In this document: positions 1-5,250 of the stretch, piece by piece
How positions within the stretch are numbered: position 1 is the stretch's first letter
How the letters are laid out: every line of letters starts with the position of its first letter
Assembly (NCBI GenBank): GCA_021796135.1
Contig: JAJYOQ010000237.1
Coordinates: 1-6,538 of the forward strand
From: Bacteroidota bacterium
GTDB lineage: Bacteria > Bacteroidota > Ignavibacteria > Ignavibacteriales > Ignavibacteriaceae
DNA length: 6,538 nucleotides
Reading direction: 5' to 3'
Made by a program: the position numbers and the translations under genes
Notes under the pieces: generated by a model
What the model was told of the DNA's origin: nothing
Seen by the model: only the letters and a program-made list of their open reading frames with translations
Databases searched by the model: none

Positions 1-1
1 A

Positions 2-976
2 ACGATTATAGTCGGAGGTAAATTAAGCGGACTTGGAGGAACAAATGCACGCTTAGGACAGGGAGAATTTATTGTTGTAGAAGCTGACGAGTTCGATAGA
101 ACTTTCCTAAAACTGACGCCGACCATAGCTGCAATTACGACTTTGGAAAGCGAACATTTAGATACTTATAAAGATTTAGATGATATAAAATCCGCTTTTA
201 TTGAATTTGCGAATAAAGTTCCTTTCTATGGATTTGTTGTCCTTTGCATGGATGAACCTGCGCTGCAGGACATAATTCCTCATATTAATAAAAAAATATT
301 TACTTATGGATTAACTACACAGGCAGATATTCGGGCTACGGATATTACATTTAATGAATTTTCTAGTTCATTTAATGTTAAATATAAAGAGCAGGAATTA
401 GGGAAAATAAAATTAAAAATTCCCGGCATTCATAATGTTAAAAATTCCCTTGTTGCAGTTTGTATAGCAAAAGAATTAGGAATAAAGTTCGACACTATTA
501 AAAAAGCTTTAGAATCATTTTCAGGAGTCTATAGAAGATTTGAAACTAAATATAATAAAGAAATTTTAGTCATTGATGATTATGCACATCATCCGACTGA
601 AACCAGTGCTACTTTGGCAGGAGTTCGAAGCGGGTGGAATCGCAGACTAATTGCCGTATTTCAACCCCATTTGTTTACACGCACCAGGGATTTTTATCAG
701 GAATTCGGAAGATCATTTTTAAATTCGGACATTTTTATTTGTACGGATATATATCCCGCTCGCGAAGAACCAATTGAAGGAATAAGCGGACAAATTATAG
801 CCGATGCAGCCAAAAAATTTGGGCATAAGAACGTTATATATGTCAAGGATAAAAAAGAAATACCGCAAAAATTAATTGAAATCAAAAAGGATAATGATAT
901 TGTAATTACTATGGGCGCTGGTGATATCTGGAAATACGGAGAAATATTTATTGAAAAACTTGCTGAACAAAAATGA
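2..976 (+). CDS. murC: UDP-N-acetylmuramate--L-alanine ligase MurC, 5'-truncated
   Basis: Cytoplasmic ATP-dependent ligase that adds L-alanine to UDP-MurNAc, the first amino acid of the peptidoglycan stem peptide. The reading frame is open from base 2, so the start lies outside the window; the TTG at 143 is an internal Leu codon, not a start. The visible 324 residues cover most of the Mur central ATPase domain and the whole C-terminal domain; the N-terminal Rossmann part and the GTHGKT-type P-loop are missing (the family is about 450-490 aa). MurC hallmarks, in fragment numbering: VEADEFD at 26-32, ESEHLDTY at 49-56, GIHNVKNS at 142-149, DDYAHHPTE at 192-200, FQPHLFTRT at 220-228, DIYPAREEP at 249-257 and GAGDI at 305-309. 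DDYAHHPTE and DIYPAREEP separate MurC from MurD, MurE and MurF. The TGA overlaps the ftsQ ATG (ATGA, 973-976), indicating translational coupling. Confidence 0.97.
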   Translation, partial: TIIVGGKLSGLGGTNARLGQGEFIVVEADEFDRTFLKLTPTIAAITTLESEHLDTYKDLDDIKSAFIEFANKVPFYGFVVLCMDEPALQDIIPHINKKIFTYGLTTQADIRATDITFNEFSSSFNVKYKEQELGKIKLKIPGIHNVKNSLVAVCIAKELGIKFDTIKKALESFSGVYRRFETKYNKEILVIDDYAHHPTETSATLAGVRSGWNRRLIAVFQPHLFTRTRDFYQEFGRSFLNSDIFICTDIYPAREEPIEGISGQIIADAAKKFGHKNVIYVKDKKEIPQKLIEIKKDNDIVITMGAGDIWKYGEIFIEKLAEQK

Positions 977-1746
977 TTTCCGAAAAAAACGAAAAAATAT
1001 TAGGCTCCTTTCTTCTGGTTGTATTAATTTCGTGTTTGGTTTATTTGGTATTTTTTGCTTCTAAAAATGCGAATAAAACTGAGGTTAAAATGATTAAAAT
1101 AAACGGTAATAATCTTTTGACAGAAAATGAGTATTTGAAGTCGGCAAATTTAGCTGATCCTTCTTTATATAAAAATTTGACTTTGTCTGAAATAAAGGCA
1201 CGTATTGATAAACATCCCTATCTTAAAAATGTTGATGTCGAATATGCGGGTAATAATTTAGTTAATGTTAACCTTACTGAGAAGAAAATAAAAGCTATTA
1301 TTATTGAAAACAGTGAACCATATTTTATATCAGATGACTTTGAAATATTACCAATGATAGAAGGAACAAAATTTTCAGATGTACCGGTTATTAGTAACGC
1401 CGTTTTTGATAATCATTTTGGTCCCTTAACCTATCAAAAAAGTGAAGGTCTTATTGAAGCATTCAAAATAATTGATGCGGCGAAATTGACCAATGATAAT
1501 ATTTCTAAAAGAATTTCTGAAATTAATTTAAGAAACGGCGGCGATATAATTTTAACTTTTTCCGGGATGAAACCTCCGGTTATATTCGGTAAAGGTCAGC
1601 TTACAAAAAAAATGATCTATTTTGAAATTATGCTTGAAGGAATTACCAACGGTAATAATATAGTGGATAACAGTGATTATATCGATTTAAGATTTTCGAA
1701 CGAAATTTATATTGGAAAAAGCGAAGGAACGGGTTTATCCGAATGA
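973..1746 (+). CDS. ftsQ: Cell division protein FtsQ (POTRA-domain, bitopic membrane protein)
   Basis: Probable FtsQ/DivIB-family divisome protein, a single-pass inner-membrane protein that links early (FtsA/FtsZ) and late division proteins. At 257 aa it has normal FtsQ length. A short cytoplasmic N terminus is followed by one hydrophobic segment at about residues 10-29 (FLLVVLISCLVYLVFF core) and then a periplasmic part. Residues about 37-105 fit the POTRA domain, which starts with VKMIKINGNNLL and contains HPYLKNVDVE at 81-90. The rest fits the FtsQ beta domain, with YIDLRFSNEIYI near 236-247, the most recognisable family stretch (YIDLRY-like). Overall sequence is divergent, as usual for FtsQ, so the call also rests on position between murC and ftsA. 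The start ATG overlaps the murC stop and the TGA overlaps the ftsA ATG; no good Shine-Dalgarno is visible, so it probably depends on coupling. Confidence 0.9.
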   Translation: MISEKNEKILGSFLLVVLISCLVYLVFFASKNANKTEVKMIKINGNNLLTENEYLKSANLADPSLYKNLTLSEIKARIDKHPYLKNVDVEYAGNNLVNVNLTEKKIKAIIIENSEPYFISDDFEILPMIEGTKFSDVPVISNAVFDNHFGPLTYQKSEGLIEAFKIIDAAKLTNDNISKRISEINLRNGGDIILTFSGMKPPVIFGKGQLTKKMIYFEIMLEGITNGNNIVDNSDYIDLRFSNEIYIGKSEGTGLSE

Positions 1747-2993
1747 AAAAAAATATACTAGCTGGACTAGATTTGGGTACTACAAAAGTCTGTGCGGTAA
1801 TTGCAGAGAGAATTGACGATAGCAATAAAATTAATATTCTGGGTTTTGGTGTTGCGCCCTCTGAAGGACTTCATAAAGGATTAGTAGCGAATATAGGAAA
1901 AACTGCCGAAGCTATTAAACAAGCAGTTGCTATAGCTTCAAATAGAGCAGGCATTGAAATTAATATTGTAAATGTCGGTGTCGCAGGAGAACATATTACG
2001 AGTATTAGGCATAGAAATTATGTTACGATTAATGGCGATGAAAAAGAAATTACTAAAGCAGACTTAGATCGCCTTGAGGCTGATGTTAGAACGATTAAAA
2101 TTCCTTCTGACCGGCAGATTCTCCATATTATTCCGGAGGAATTTTCTGTTGATTATCAGGGCGGGATTGAGAACCCAATCGGGATGTCCGGCTCAAGATT
2201 GGAAGCTAGCAATCATATAGTATTAGCTTCTATACCGGCAATTCAAAATATAAAGAAATCCGTTGAACGTGCCGGGCTTCAGGTTAAAGATTATATACTT
2301 CAGCCTATTGCTTCCAGCTCATCGGTTCTGGAAGATAGCGAAAAAGATTTAGGAGTCGCTCTAATTGATATTGGCGGAGGGACCACAGATATTGCAATCT
2401 TCCACAATAAGGCAATTAAACATACAAAGGTCATAGGTGTTGCCGGCAACCAAGTCACTAATGATATTCGGGAATCTCTCGGAGTGATTACTGAAGAAGC
2501 AGAAAAACTCAAAAGAGATTACGGATATGCAACTGAAAACGCTGTGATTAAGGATGAAGATATCTTAATACGCGGAGTCGGCGCAAGGGGCAATACTAAA
2601 ATACCCATTACTCTTCTTACTCAGATAATTAGTCTGAGAATGAGGGAACTCTTCGCCTTAGTCGATAACGAAATTAGAAGCGCAGGTTTTAAAAATAAAA
2701 TTAAAGCAGGAATAGTTTTAACTGGCGGCGGATCATTATTAAAAGGCTGTACCGAATTAGCAGAAGAAATTTTTGGGCTGCCGACAAGAATAGGCGTTCC
2801 TCAGGAGTTGGGTTCGGGATTGTCTAATGAAATTGAAAGTCCTGAATTTGCTACTGTAGCCGGTCTAATCAGAGGAATTCCGGGAGGAAAATCAAGCGAA
2901 TATCAGGTCCTGGTTAAAACTAAGAAAAATCACGGTGATAATAAGGTTAAATCATTTATAAAAAAAATACAACAATTTTTTGATGAATTATAA
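1743..2993 (+). CDS. ftsA: Cell division protein FtsA (actin-like FtsZ membrane tether)
   Basis: Actin/Hsp70-fold ATPase that polymerises under the membrane, binds the FtsZ C-terminal peptide and recruits later divisome proteins. At 416 aa it has the usual FtsA length (about 410-440). Visible in order: phosphate-1 loop LDLGTTKVCAVI at 9-20; a segment at roughly 85-165 matching the FtsA-specific 1C subdomain; phosphate-2 loop LIDIGGGTTDIAIF at 207-220; adenosine motif GIVLTGGGSLLKG at 323-335; and a C-terminal amphipathic helix, KVKSFIKKIQQFFDEL (401-416), alternating Lys with Ile/Phe as a membrane-targeting sequence should. About 20 polar linker residues precede that helix. The ATG overlaps the ftsQ stop (ATGA); a weak GAAGGA at 1723-1728 sits too far away to be convincing, so coupling is likely. 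The 1C subdomain and terminal helix distinguish it from MreB or DnaK-like proteins. Confidence 0.97.
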   Translation: MKKNILAGLDLGTTKVCAVIAERIDDSNKINILGFGVAPSEGLHKGLVANIGKTAEAIKQAVAIASNRAGIEINIVNVGVAGEHITSIRHRNYVTINGDEKEITKADLDRLEADVRTIKIPSDRQILHIIPEEFSVDYQGGIENPIGMSGSRLEASNHIVLASIPAIQNIKKSVERAGLQVKDYILQPIASSSSVLEDSEKDLGVALIDIGGGTTDIAIFHNKAIKHTKVIGVAGNQVTNDIRESLGVITEEAEKLKRDYGYATENAVIKDEDILIRGVGARGNTKIPITLLTQIISLRMRELFALVDNEIRSAGFKNKIKAGIVLTGGGSLLKGCTELAEEIFGLPTRIGVPQELGSGLSNEIESPEFATVAGLIRGIPGGKSSEYQVLVKTKKNHGDNKVKSFIKKIQQFFDEL

Positions 2994-3003
2994 AAATATA
3001 TAC

Positions 3004-3009
3004 GGAGGT
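3004..3009 (+). promoter_or_regulatory. Strong Shine-Dalgarno of ftsZ
   Basis: GGAGGT lies five bases before the ftsZ ATG (counting from GGAGG), inside the 20-base ftsA-ftsZ gap. It is the only near-perfect ribosome binding site in the division cluster; ftsQ and ftsA start inside the preceding stop codons without one. It fixes the ATG at 3014 as the ftsZ start and, by inference, allows FtsZ to be made in excess over FtsA from a shared mRNA. Confidence 0.85.
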
Positions 3010-3013
3010 AACA

Positions 3014-4297
3014 ATGTCCAGATTTGTCTCTCTTGATAAATCCAAATCTATGTCAGCTGTTCTAAAAGTGGTTGGCATCGGCGGTGGTGGTTGCAATGCT
3101 ATCGAAAGCATGATTAAAAGAGGTCTTATTGGTGTAGAATATGTCGCTATTAATACAGATGCACAGGCCTTAAATAGCAGTAATGCAACTCATAAAATTC
3201 AGGTTGGAACTAATATTACCCGAGGCCTTGGAGCTGGGGCTGATCCAAATGTCGGTAAAAAATCGCTTGAAGAAGACCGGGAAAAAATTGCCGAAGTTCT
3301 TTCCGGTAGTGATATGGTATTTGTTACTGCAGGCATGGGCGGGGGCACTGGTACCGGGGGTGCACCCGTCATTGCTTCAATTGCTAAAAGTATCGGATCG
3401 CTTGTAGTCGGTATTGTCACTAAACCCTTTAAATGGGAAGGGAAGATGAGAATGCTTAATGCCGAAAAAGGAATACAAGAACTTAAACAGCATGTCGATA
3501 GTTTAATTATTATTCCTAATGAAAGATTACTCAGCATTCTTGATAAAGGTACACCTGCTTTTGCCGCATTTGATAAACCTAATGAAGTGTTATATGAAGC
3601 CACCCGCGGTATTGCTGACATTATCACCGTTGAAGGAATGATAAATGTTGATTTTGCAGATGTTCGTTCGGTAATGAATCAAAGCGGGGAAGCTTTAATG
3701 GGATGCGGAATTGCAAGCGGCGAAAACCGTGCAATAGAAGCTGCACAAAAAGCTATATCAAGTCCTCTTCTAGAAGGAATAAATATTAAAGGTGCAAAAA
3801 GCGTTCTATTAAATGTTACTGGTTCGAGTAATCTTACTATGGATGAAGTTAACGAAGGAAATAATATAATTTTTGAGGCAGCCGGCGAAGAGGCAAATGT
3901 GATTTTTGGCTGTGTCAGAAAGGAAGAAATGAATGATTATATTTCTTACACTGTTATAGCAACCGGTTTTGAAAGCACTCGTCAAAACTTTAAATCAAAT
4001 AATAAAAGTGCTTCTGAAAAATATAAATCAAATGAGCCTTTTATCGGAGGGTTTAATTTTTCCAGTCCTTCGGAAGTAGATCATAATGATTTAGACACAC
4101 CTACTATCTTTAGAGTAAGAACTCCGAAAGCTACTCCAAATGATAAAGAAAAAGATGAGGACAAGACCCCTAAAGGCGGTTTTAATACAGAGGATTCAAG
4201 ATACAACTGGGCAAAGGAAAAATCATCACCAGGAAATTCTGAAAATAAAGACGATGAAGAAGACAGTTCTTCCTTTTTAAGAATGATTATGGACTAA
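3014..4297 (+). CDS. ftsZ: Cell division protein FtsZ (tubulin-like GTPase)
   Basis: Tubulin homologue that assembles into the cytokinetic Z ring at midcell. At 427 aa it is slightly longer than many bacterial FtsZ proteins because of its tail. The N-terminal GTP-binding domain has GIGGGGCNAI at 21-30, NTDAQAL at 47-53 and the tubulin signature GGGTGTG at 109-115. The T7 loop NVDFAD (211-216) carries Asp213 and Asp216, the acidic pair that completes GTP hydrolysis in the next subunit. The globular C-terminal domain ends near ATGF at 316-319. About 108 polar, Lys/Asp/Ser-rich residues follow as a disordered linker, holding two FLR/IFR-like motifs: LDTPTIFRVR at 360-369 and SSSFLRMIMD at the extreme end. 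Either could be the conserved peptide that binds FtsA. A strong GGAGGT precedes the ATG. It closes the division cluster and is convergent with yajQ. Confidence 0.99.
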   Translation: MSRFVSLDKSKSMSAVLKVVGIGGGGCNAIESMIKRGLIGVEYVAINTDAQALNSSNATHKIQVGTNITRGLGAGADPNVGKKSLEEDREKIAEVLSGSDMVFVTAGMGGGTGTGGAPVIASIAKSIGSLVVGIVTKPFKWEGKMRMLNAEKGIQELKQHVDSLIIIPNERLLSILDKGTPAFAAFDKPNEVLYEATRGIADIITVEGMINVDFADVRSVMNQSGEALMGCGIASGENRAIEAAQKAISSPLLEGINIKGAKSVLLNVTGSSNLTMDEVNEGNNIIFEAAGEEANVIFGCVRKEEMNDYISYTVIATGFESTRQNFKSNNKSASEKYKSNEPFIGGFNFSSPSEVDHNDLDTPTIFRVRTPKATPNDKEKDEDKTPKGGFNTEDSRYNWAKEKSSPGNSENKDDEEDSSSFLRMIMD

Positions 4298-4298
4298 A

Positions 4299-4329
4299 AT
4301 GAAATAAAAAATTAGAAAAATTATTTCAT
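4299..4329. repeat. AT-rich inverted repeat between convergent ftsZ and yajQ
   Basis: ATGAAATAA at 4299-4307 is perfectly complementary to TTATTTCAT at 4321-4329, giving a 9-bp stem around a 13-base A-rich loop. It starts two bases after the ftsZ stop and its right arm holds the yajQ stop codon. Position suggests a shared bidirectional transcript end, but the stem has only one G:C pair and no clear T-tract follows on either strand, so it is not a convincing intrinsic terminator. In a genome this AT-rich such a repeat could also be chance. Confidence 0.3.
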
Positions 4330-4818
4330 ATTTATAAACTGAGTTGGAAAATCAAGCTCCGAATCTCTTACAAGCTTTATAACAGCTTGCAGGTCATCTA
4401 TTTTAGTGGCCTGGACTCTTAATTTTTCGTCCTGGATTTGAAAACTTACTTTTAAATTTGAATCTTTAATCAATTTTGAAATAATCTTTGCATTTTCCTT
4501 ACTGATCCCGCTCTGAAGATTAATCTTGCACTTTAGTCTTCCGCCGGATGCAGTTTCAGGATCTTCAATTTTTAGAGCTTTAATTGAGATTCCTCTTTTA
4601 AAAAATTTAGTCTGCATTATATCAATGCTTGCTTTTAATGAATAGTCATCCTTAGTATTAACCAAAATATACTTATCCTTCTTGTTAAGTTCTATTTCAG
4701 TATTAGAATCTTTTAAATCGTAACGTTGATGAATTTCTTTAATTGCTTGATTAACAGCATTATCTGCTTCCTGGTAATCAATTTCTGATACAATATCAAA
4801 AGAATGGTTTTGCGGCAT
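4321..4818 (-). CDS. yajQ: YajQ family (DUF520) nucleotide-binding protein
   Basis: Small cytoplasmic protein of the YajQ family, 165 aa, matching the usual length of about 163. Family features visible: SFDIVSEIDYQEADNAV at 6-22, corresponding to the near-invariant N terminus (SFDIVSEVD in E. coli); KFFKRGI at about 71-77; a KLIKDSNLKVSFQIQ stretch at about 116-130; the segment EKLRVQATKIDDLQAVI at about 132-148; and the C-terminal FPTQFINMK. The fold known for the family is two RNP-like ferredoxin domains. Some members (Xanthomonas, Pseudomonas) bind cyclic di-GMP and act as transcription co-regulators; I cannot tell from sequence whether this one does. Shine-Dalgarno AGGTG at 4828-4824 supports the start. 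It lies 21 bases downstream of tRNA-Pro on the same strand, with no terminator visible between them, so both probably share a transcript. Confidence 0.95.
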   Translation of the reverse strand: MPQNHSFDIVSEIDYQEADNAVNQAIKEIHQRYDLKDSNTEIELNKKDKYILVNTKDDYSLKASIDIMQTKFFKRGISIKALKIEDPETASGGRLKCKINLQSGISKENAKIISKLIKDSNLKVSFQIQDEKLRVQATKIDDLQAVIKLVRDSELDFPTQFINMK

Positions 4819-4839
4819 ATTATCACCTAAAAAATTATG

Positions 4840-4914
4840 TCGGGGTGCCCGGATTCGAACCGGGGACCTCTTCGTCCCGAACGAAGCGCGCTAACCGGGC
4901 TGCGCTACACCCCG
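4840..4914 (-). tRNA. tRNA-Pro (anticodon CGG)
   Basis: Reading the minus strand from 4914, a complete 75-base cloverleaf without CCA can be folded. It has a 7-bp acceptor stem CGGGGTG/CACCCCG, T8-A9, a 4-bp D stem GCGC/GCGC with D loop AGCCCGGTTA (G18G19 present), G26, a 5-bp anticodon stem CTTCG/CGAAG with loop TTCGGGA, variable loop AGGTC, a 5-bp T stem CCCGG/CCGGG with loop TTCGAAT, and discriminator A at 4840. The loop puts CGG at 34-36, reading the Pro codon CCG, with G37. The C1:G72 pair and A73 are the classic bacterial tRNA-Pro identity features, and the anticodon arm equals that of E. coli proK as I remember it. CCA is not encoded (the next bases are CAT), so the CCA-adding enzyme is required. 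Confidence 0.97.
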
Positions 4915-4946
4915 ATAAATATTTCTTCTAAAATAACTAACTACTA

Positions 4947-4975
4947 AAAATAAACTGTTTTTAATAAAATGCCAA
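4947..4975 (-). promoter_or_regulatory. Candidate sigma-70-type promoter for tRNA-Pro/yajQ
   Basis: On the minus strand, TTGGCA (4975-4970, five of six to TTGACA) is followed after exactly 17 bases by TATTTT (4952-4947, four of six to TATAAT). Transcription would start near 4940, leaving a leader of about 25 bases before the tRNA 5' end, a sensible length for RNase P processing. A perfect TATAAT (4985-4980) lies slightly upstream but has no -35 at proper spacing. In AT-rich DNA -10 matches are cheap; the -35 and spacing carry the weight here. Confidence 0.45.
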
Positions 4976-5128
4976 GTTTATTATAAATAATTGGTATTAA
5001 CAAAACTCTATCTGCCCATAAGCATATATTTTTATTCATCTTACGACTTGATCTAAATTAATTTTGATTCGCATCTAAAATATCTTTCTCAAACCTTTAC
5101 TTTTTCTTTATTTCTTTTTAATTTTAAT

Positions 5129-5134
5129 TATAAA
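5129..5134 (+). promoter_or_regulatory. Possible -10 element of the pyrR promoter
   Basis: TATAAA matches TATAAT at five of six positions and would place the start near 5141, one base before the first paired base of the PyrR-binding hairpin. No good -35 exists at 16-18 bases upstream; the sequence there is T-rich (best is TTTATT at 5107-5112). The placement relative to the hairpin is attractive, but AT-rich DNA gives many such hexamers, and an FCB-type lineage might use a different promoter consensus. Confidence 0.3.
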
Positions 5135-5141
5135 TAAATAA

Positions 5142-5172
5142 CCTTTAAATCTATCCCGAGAGATGGAAAAGG
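5142..5172 (+). promoter_or_regulatory. PyrR-binding hairpin (anti-antiterminator) in the pyr leader
   Basis: The RNA folds as a lower stem CCTTT (5142-5146) with AAAGG (5168-5172), an asymmetric internal loop of four bases (AAAT, 5147-5150) opposite one A (5167), an upper stem CTATC (5151-5155) with GATGG (5162-5166, one G-U pair), and a six-base loop CCGAGA (5156-5161). This is the architecture described for Bacillus pyr binding loops: upper stem closed by C-G, hexaloop CNGNGA, and a purine-rich bulge on the 5' side. Against the consensus as I recall it (RUCCNGNGAGGY), 5153-5164 mismatches only once, A for G at 5163, and that base still pairs. With UMP or UTP bound, PyrR would stabilise this hairpin and favour the downstream terminator. 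It sits upstream of pyrR itself. Confidence 0.85.
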
Positions 5173-5218
5173 AAGAATATGATACTTTATATGAAATTAA
5201 AATAGGATACCTCCAAGG
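5142..5218 (+). promoter_or_regulatory. Candidate antiterminator pairing of the pyr leader
   Basis: TATCC (5152-5156) can pair with GGATA (5205-5209), and CCTT (5142-5145) with AAGG (5215-5218), giving nine base pairs separated by an internal loop of six and five bases. This pairing would break both the PyrR-binding hairpin, which uses 5142-5146 and 5151-5155, and the terminator, which uses 5210-5218, as a three-state attenuator requires. The helix is interrupted and fairly weak, so the exact pairs are uncertain even if the principle holds. Confidence 0.45.
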
Positions 5219-5248
5219 AAAAATAATTTTCCAAGGGGGATTTTTTTT
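5210..5248 (+). terminator. Intrinsic terminator (attenuator) before pyrR
   Basis: Lower stem CCTCC (5210-5214) with GGGGG (5235-5239, one T-G pair), a symmetric AA/AA internal loop, upper stem GGAAAA (5217-5222) with TTTTCC (5227-5232), loop ATAA, then one A and eight consecutive T residues at 5241-5248. This is a canonical Rho-independent terminator. It ends two bases before the pyrR ATG, and the genes to its left on the plus side run away from it on the minus strand, so it cannot serve an upstream gene. It must act as a leader attenuator for pyrR-pyrB. Confidence 0.92.
5233..5239 (+). promoter_or_regulatory. pyrR Shine-Dalgarno inside the terminator 3' arm
   Basis: AAGGGGG can pair with the 16S anti-Shine-Dalgarno over seven positions with one G-U wobble. 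It ends 11 bases before the ATG, somewhat long spacing. No other ribosome binding site is possible, because 5241-5248 is all T. The GGGGG is also the descending arm of the terminator hairpin, so the folded stem would hide it. Confidence 0.6.
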
Positions 5249-5250
5249 AT

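Larger units (their letters stand above)
4915..5250. other. Divergent intergenic region between tRNA-Pro and pyrR
   Basis: About 335 bases with no convincing protein gene on either strand. The left part (4915-4990) holds the candidate minus-strand promoter. The middle, about 4990-5080, shows nothing I recognise. Roughly 5083-5125 is a pyrimidine-rich tract on the plus strand dominated by runs of T and C. The right part, from about 5129, holds a possible pyrR promoter element and then the structured pyr leader, annotated separately. The low G+C and stop codons in all frames argue against an unrecognised gene. Confidence 0.8.

Noticed and set aside
143..976. Separate 277-aa gene starting at TTG 143
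   Set aside because: The same frame is open to base 2 and encodes MurC residues there (IIVGGK, VEADEFD); the TTG is an internal Leu codon of truncated murC.
2300..2512. Minus-strand frames within ftsA, murC, ftsQ/ftsA junction and pyrR
   Set aside because: Each lies fully opposite conserved protein-coding sequence, is short, and lacks a credible ribosome binding site and recognisable motifs.
3183..3407. 74-aa plus-strand frame within ftsZ
   Set aside because: It is a +1 shadow of the FtsZ GTP-binding domain; the main frame carries the GGGTGTG signature and family alignment.
3199..3627. 142-aa open frame on the minus strand inside ftsZ
   Set aside because: It is antisense to the conserved GTPase domain of FtsZ, rich in Ser/Pro/Val from reversed codons, and matches no family I know; a shadow frame.
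4980..4985. Perfect minus-strand TATAAT as the main tRNA promoter
   Set aside because: No acceptable -35 at 15-19 bases; the nearby TTGGCA-17-TATTTT pair is better placed for the tRNA.
5210..5248. Ordinary gene-end terminator
   Set aside because: No plus-strand gene lies between the convergent junction at 4297-4321 and this hairpin, and it abuts the pyrR start codon, so it can only be a leader attenuator.
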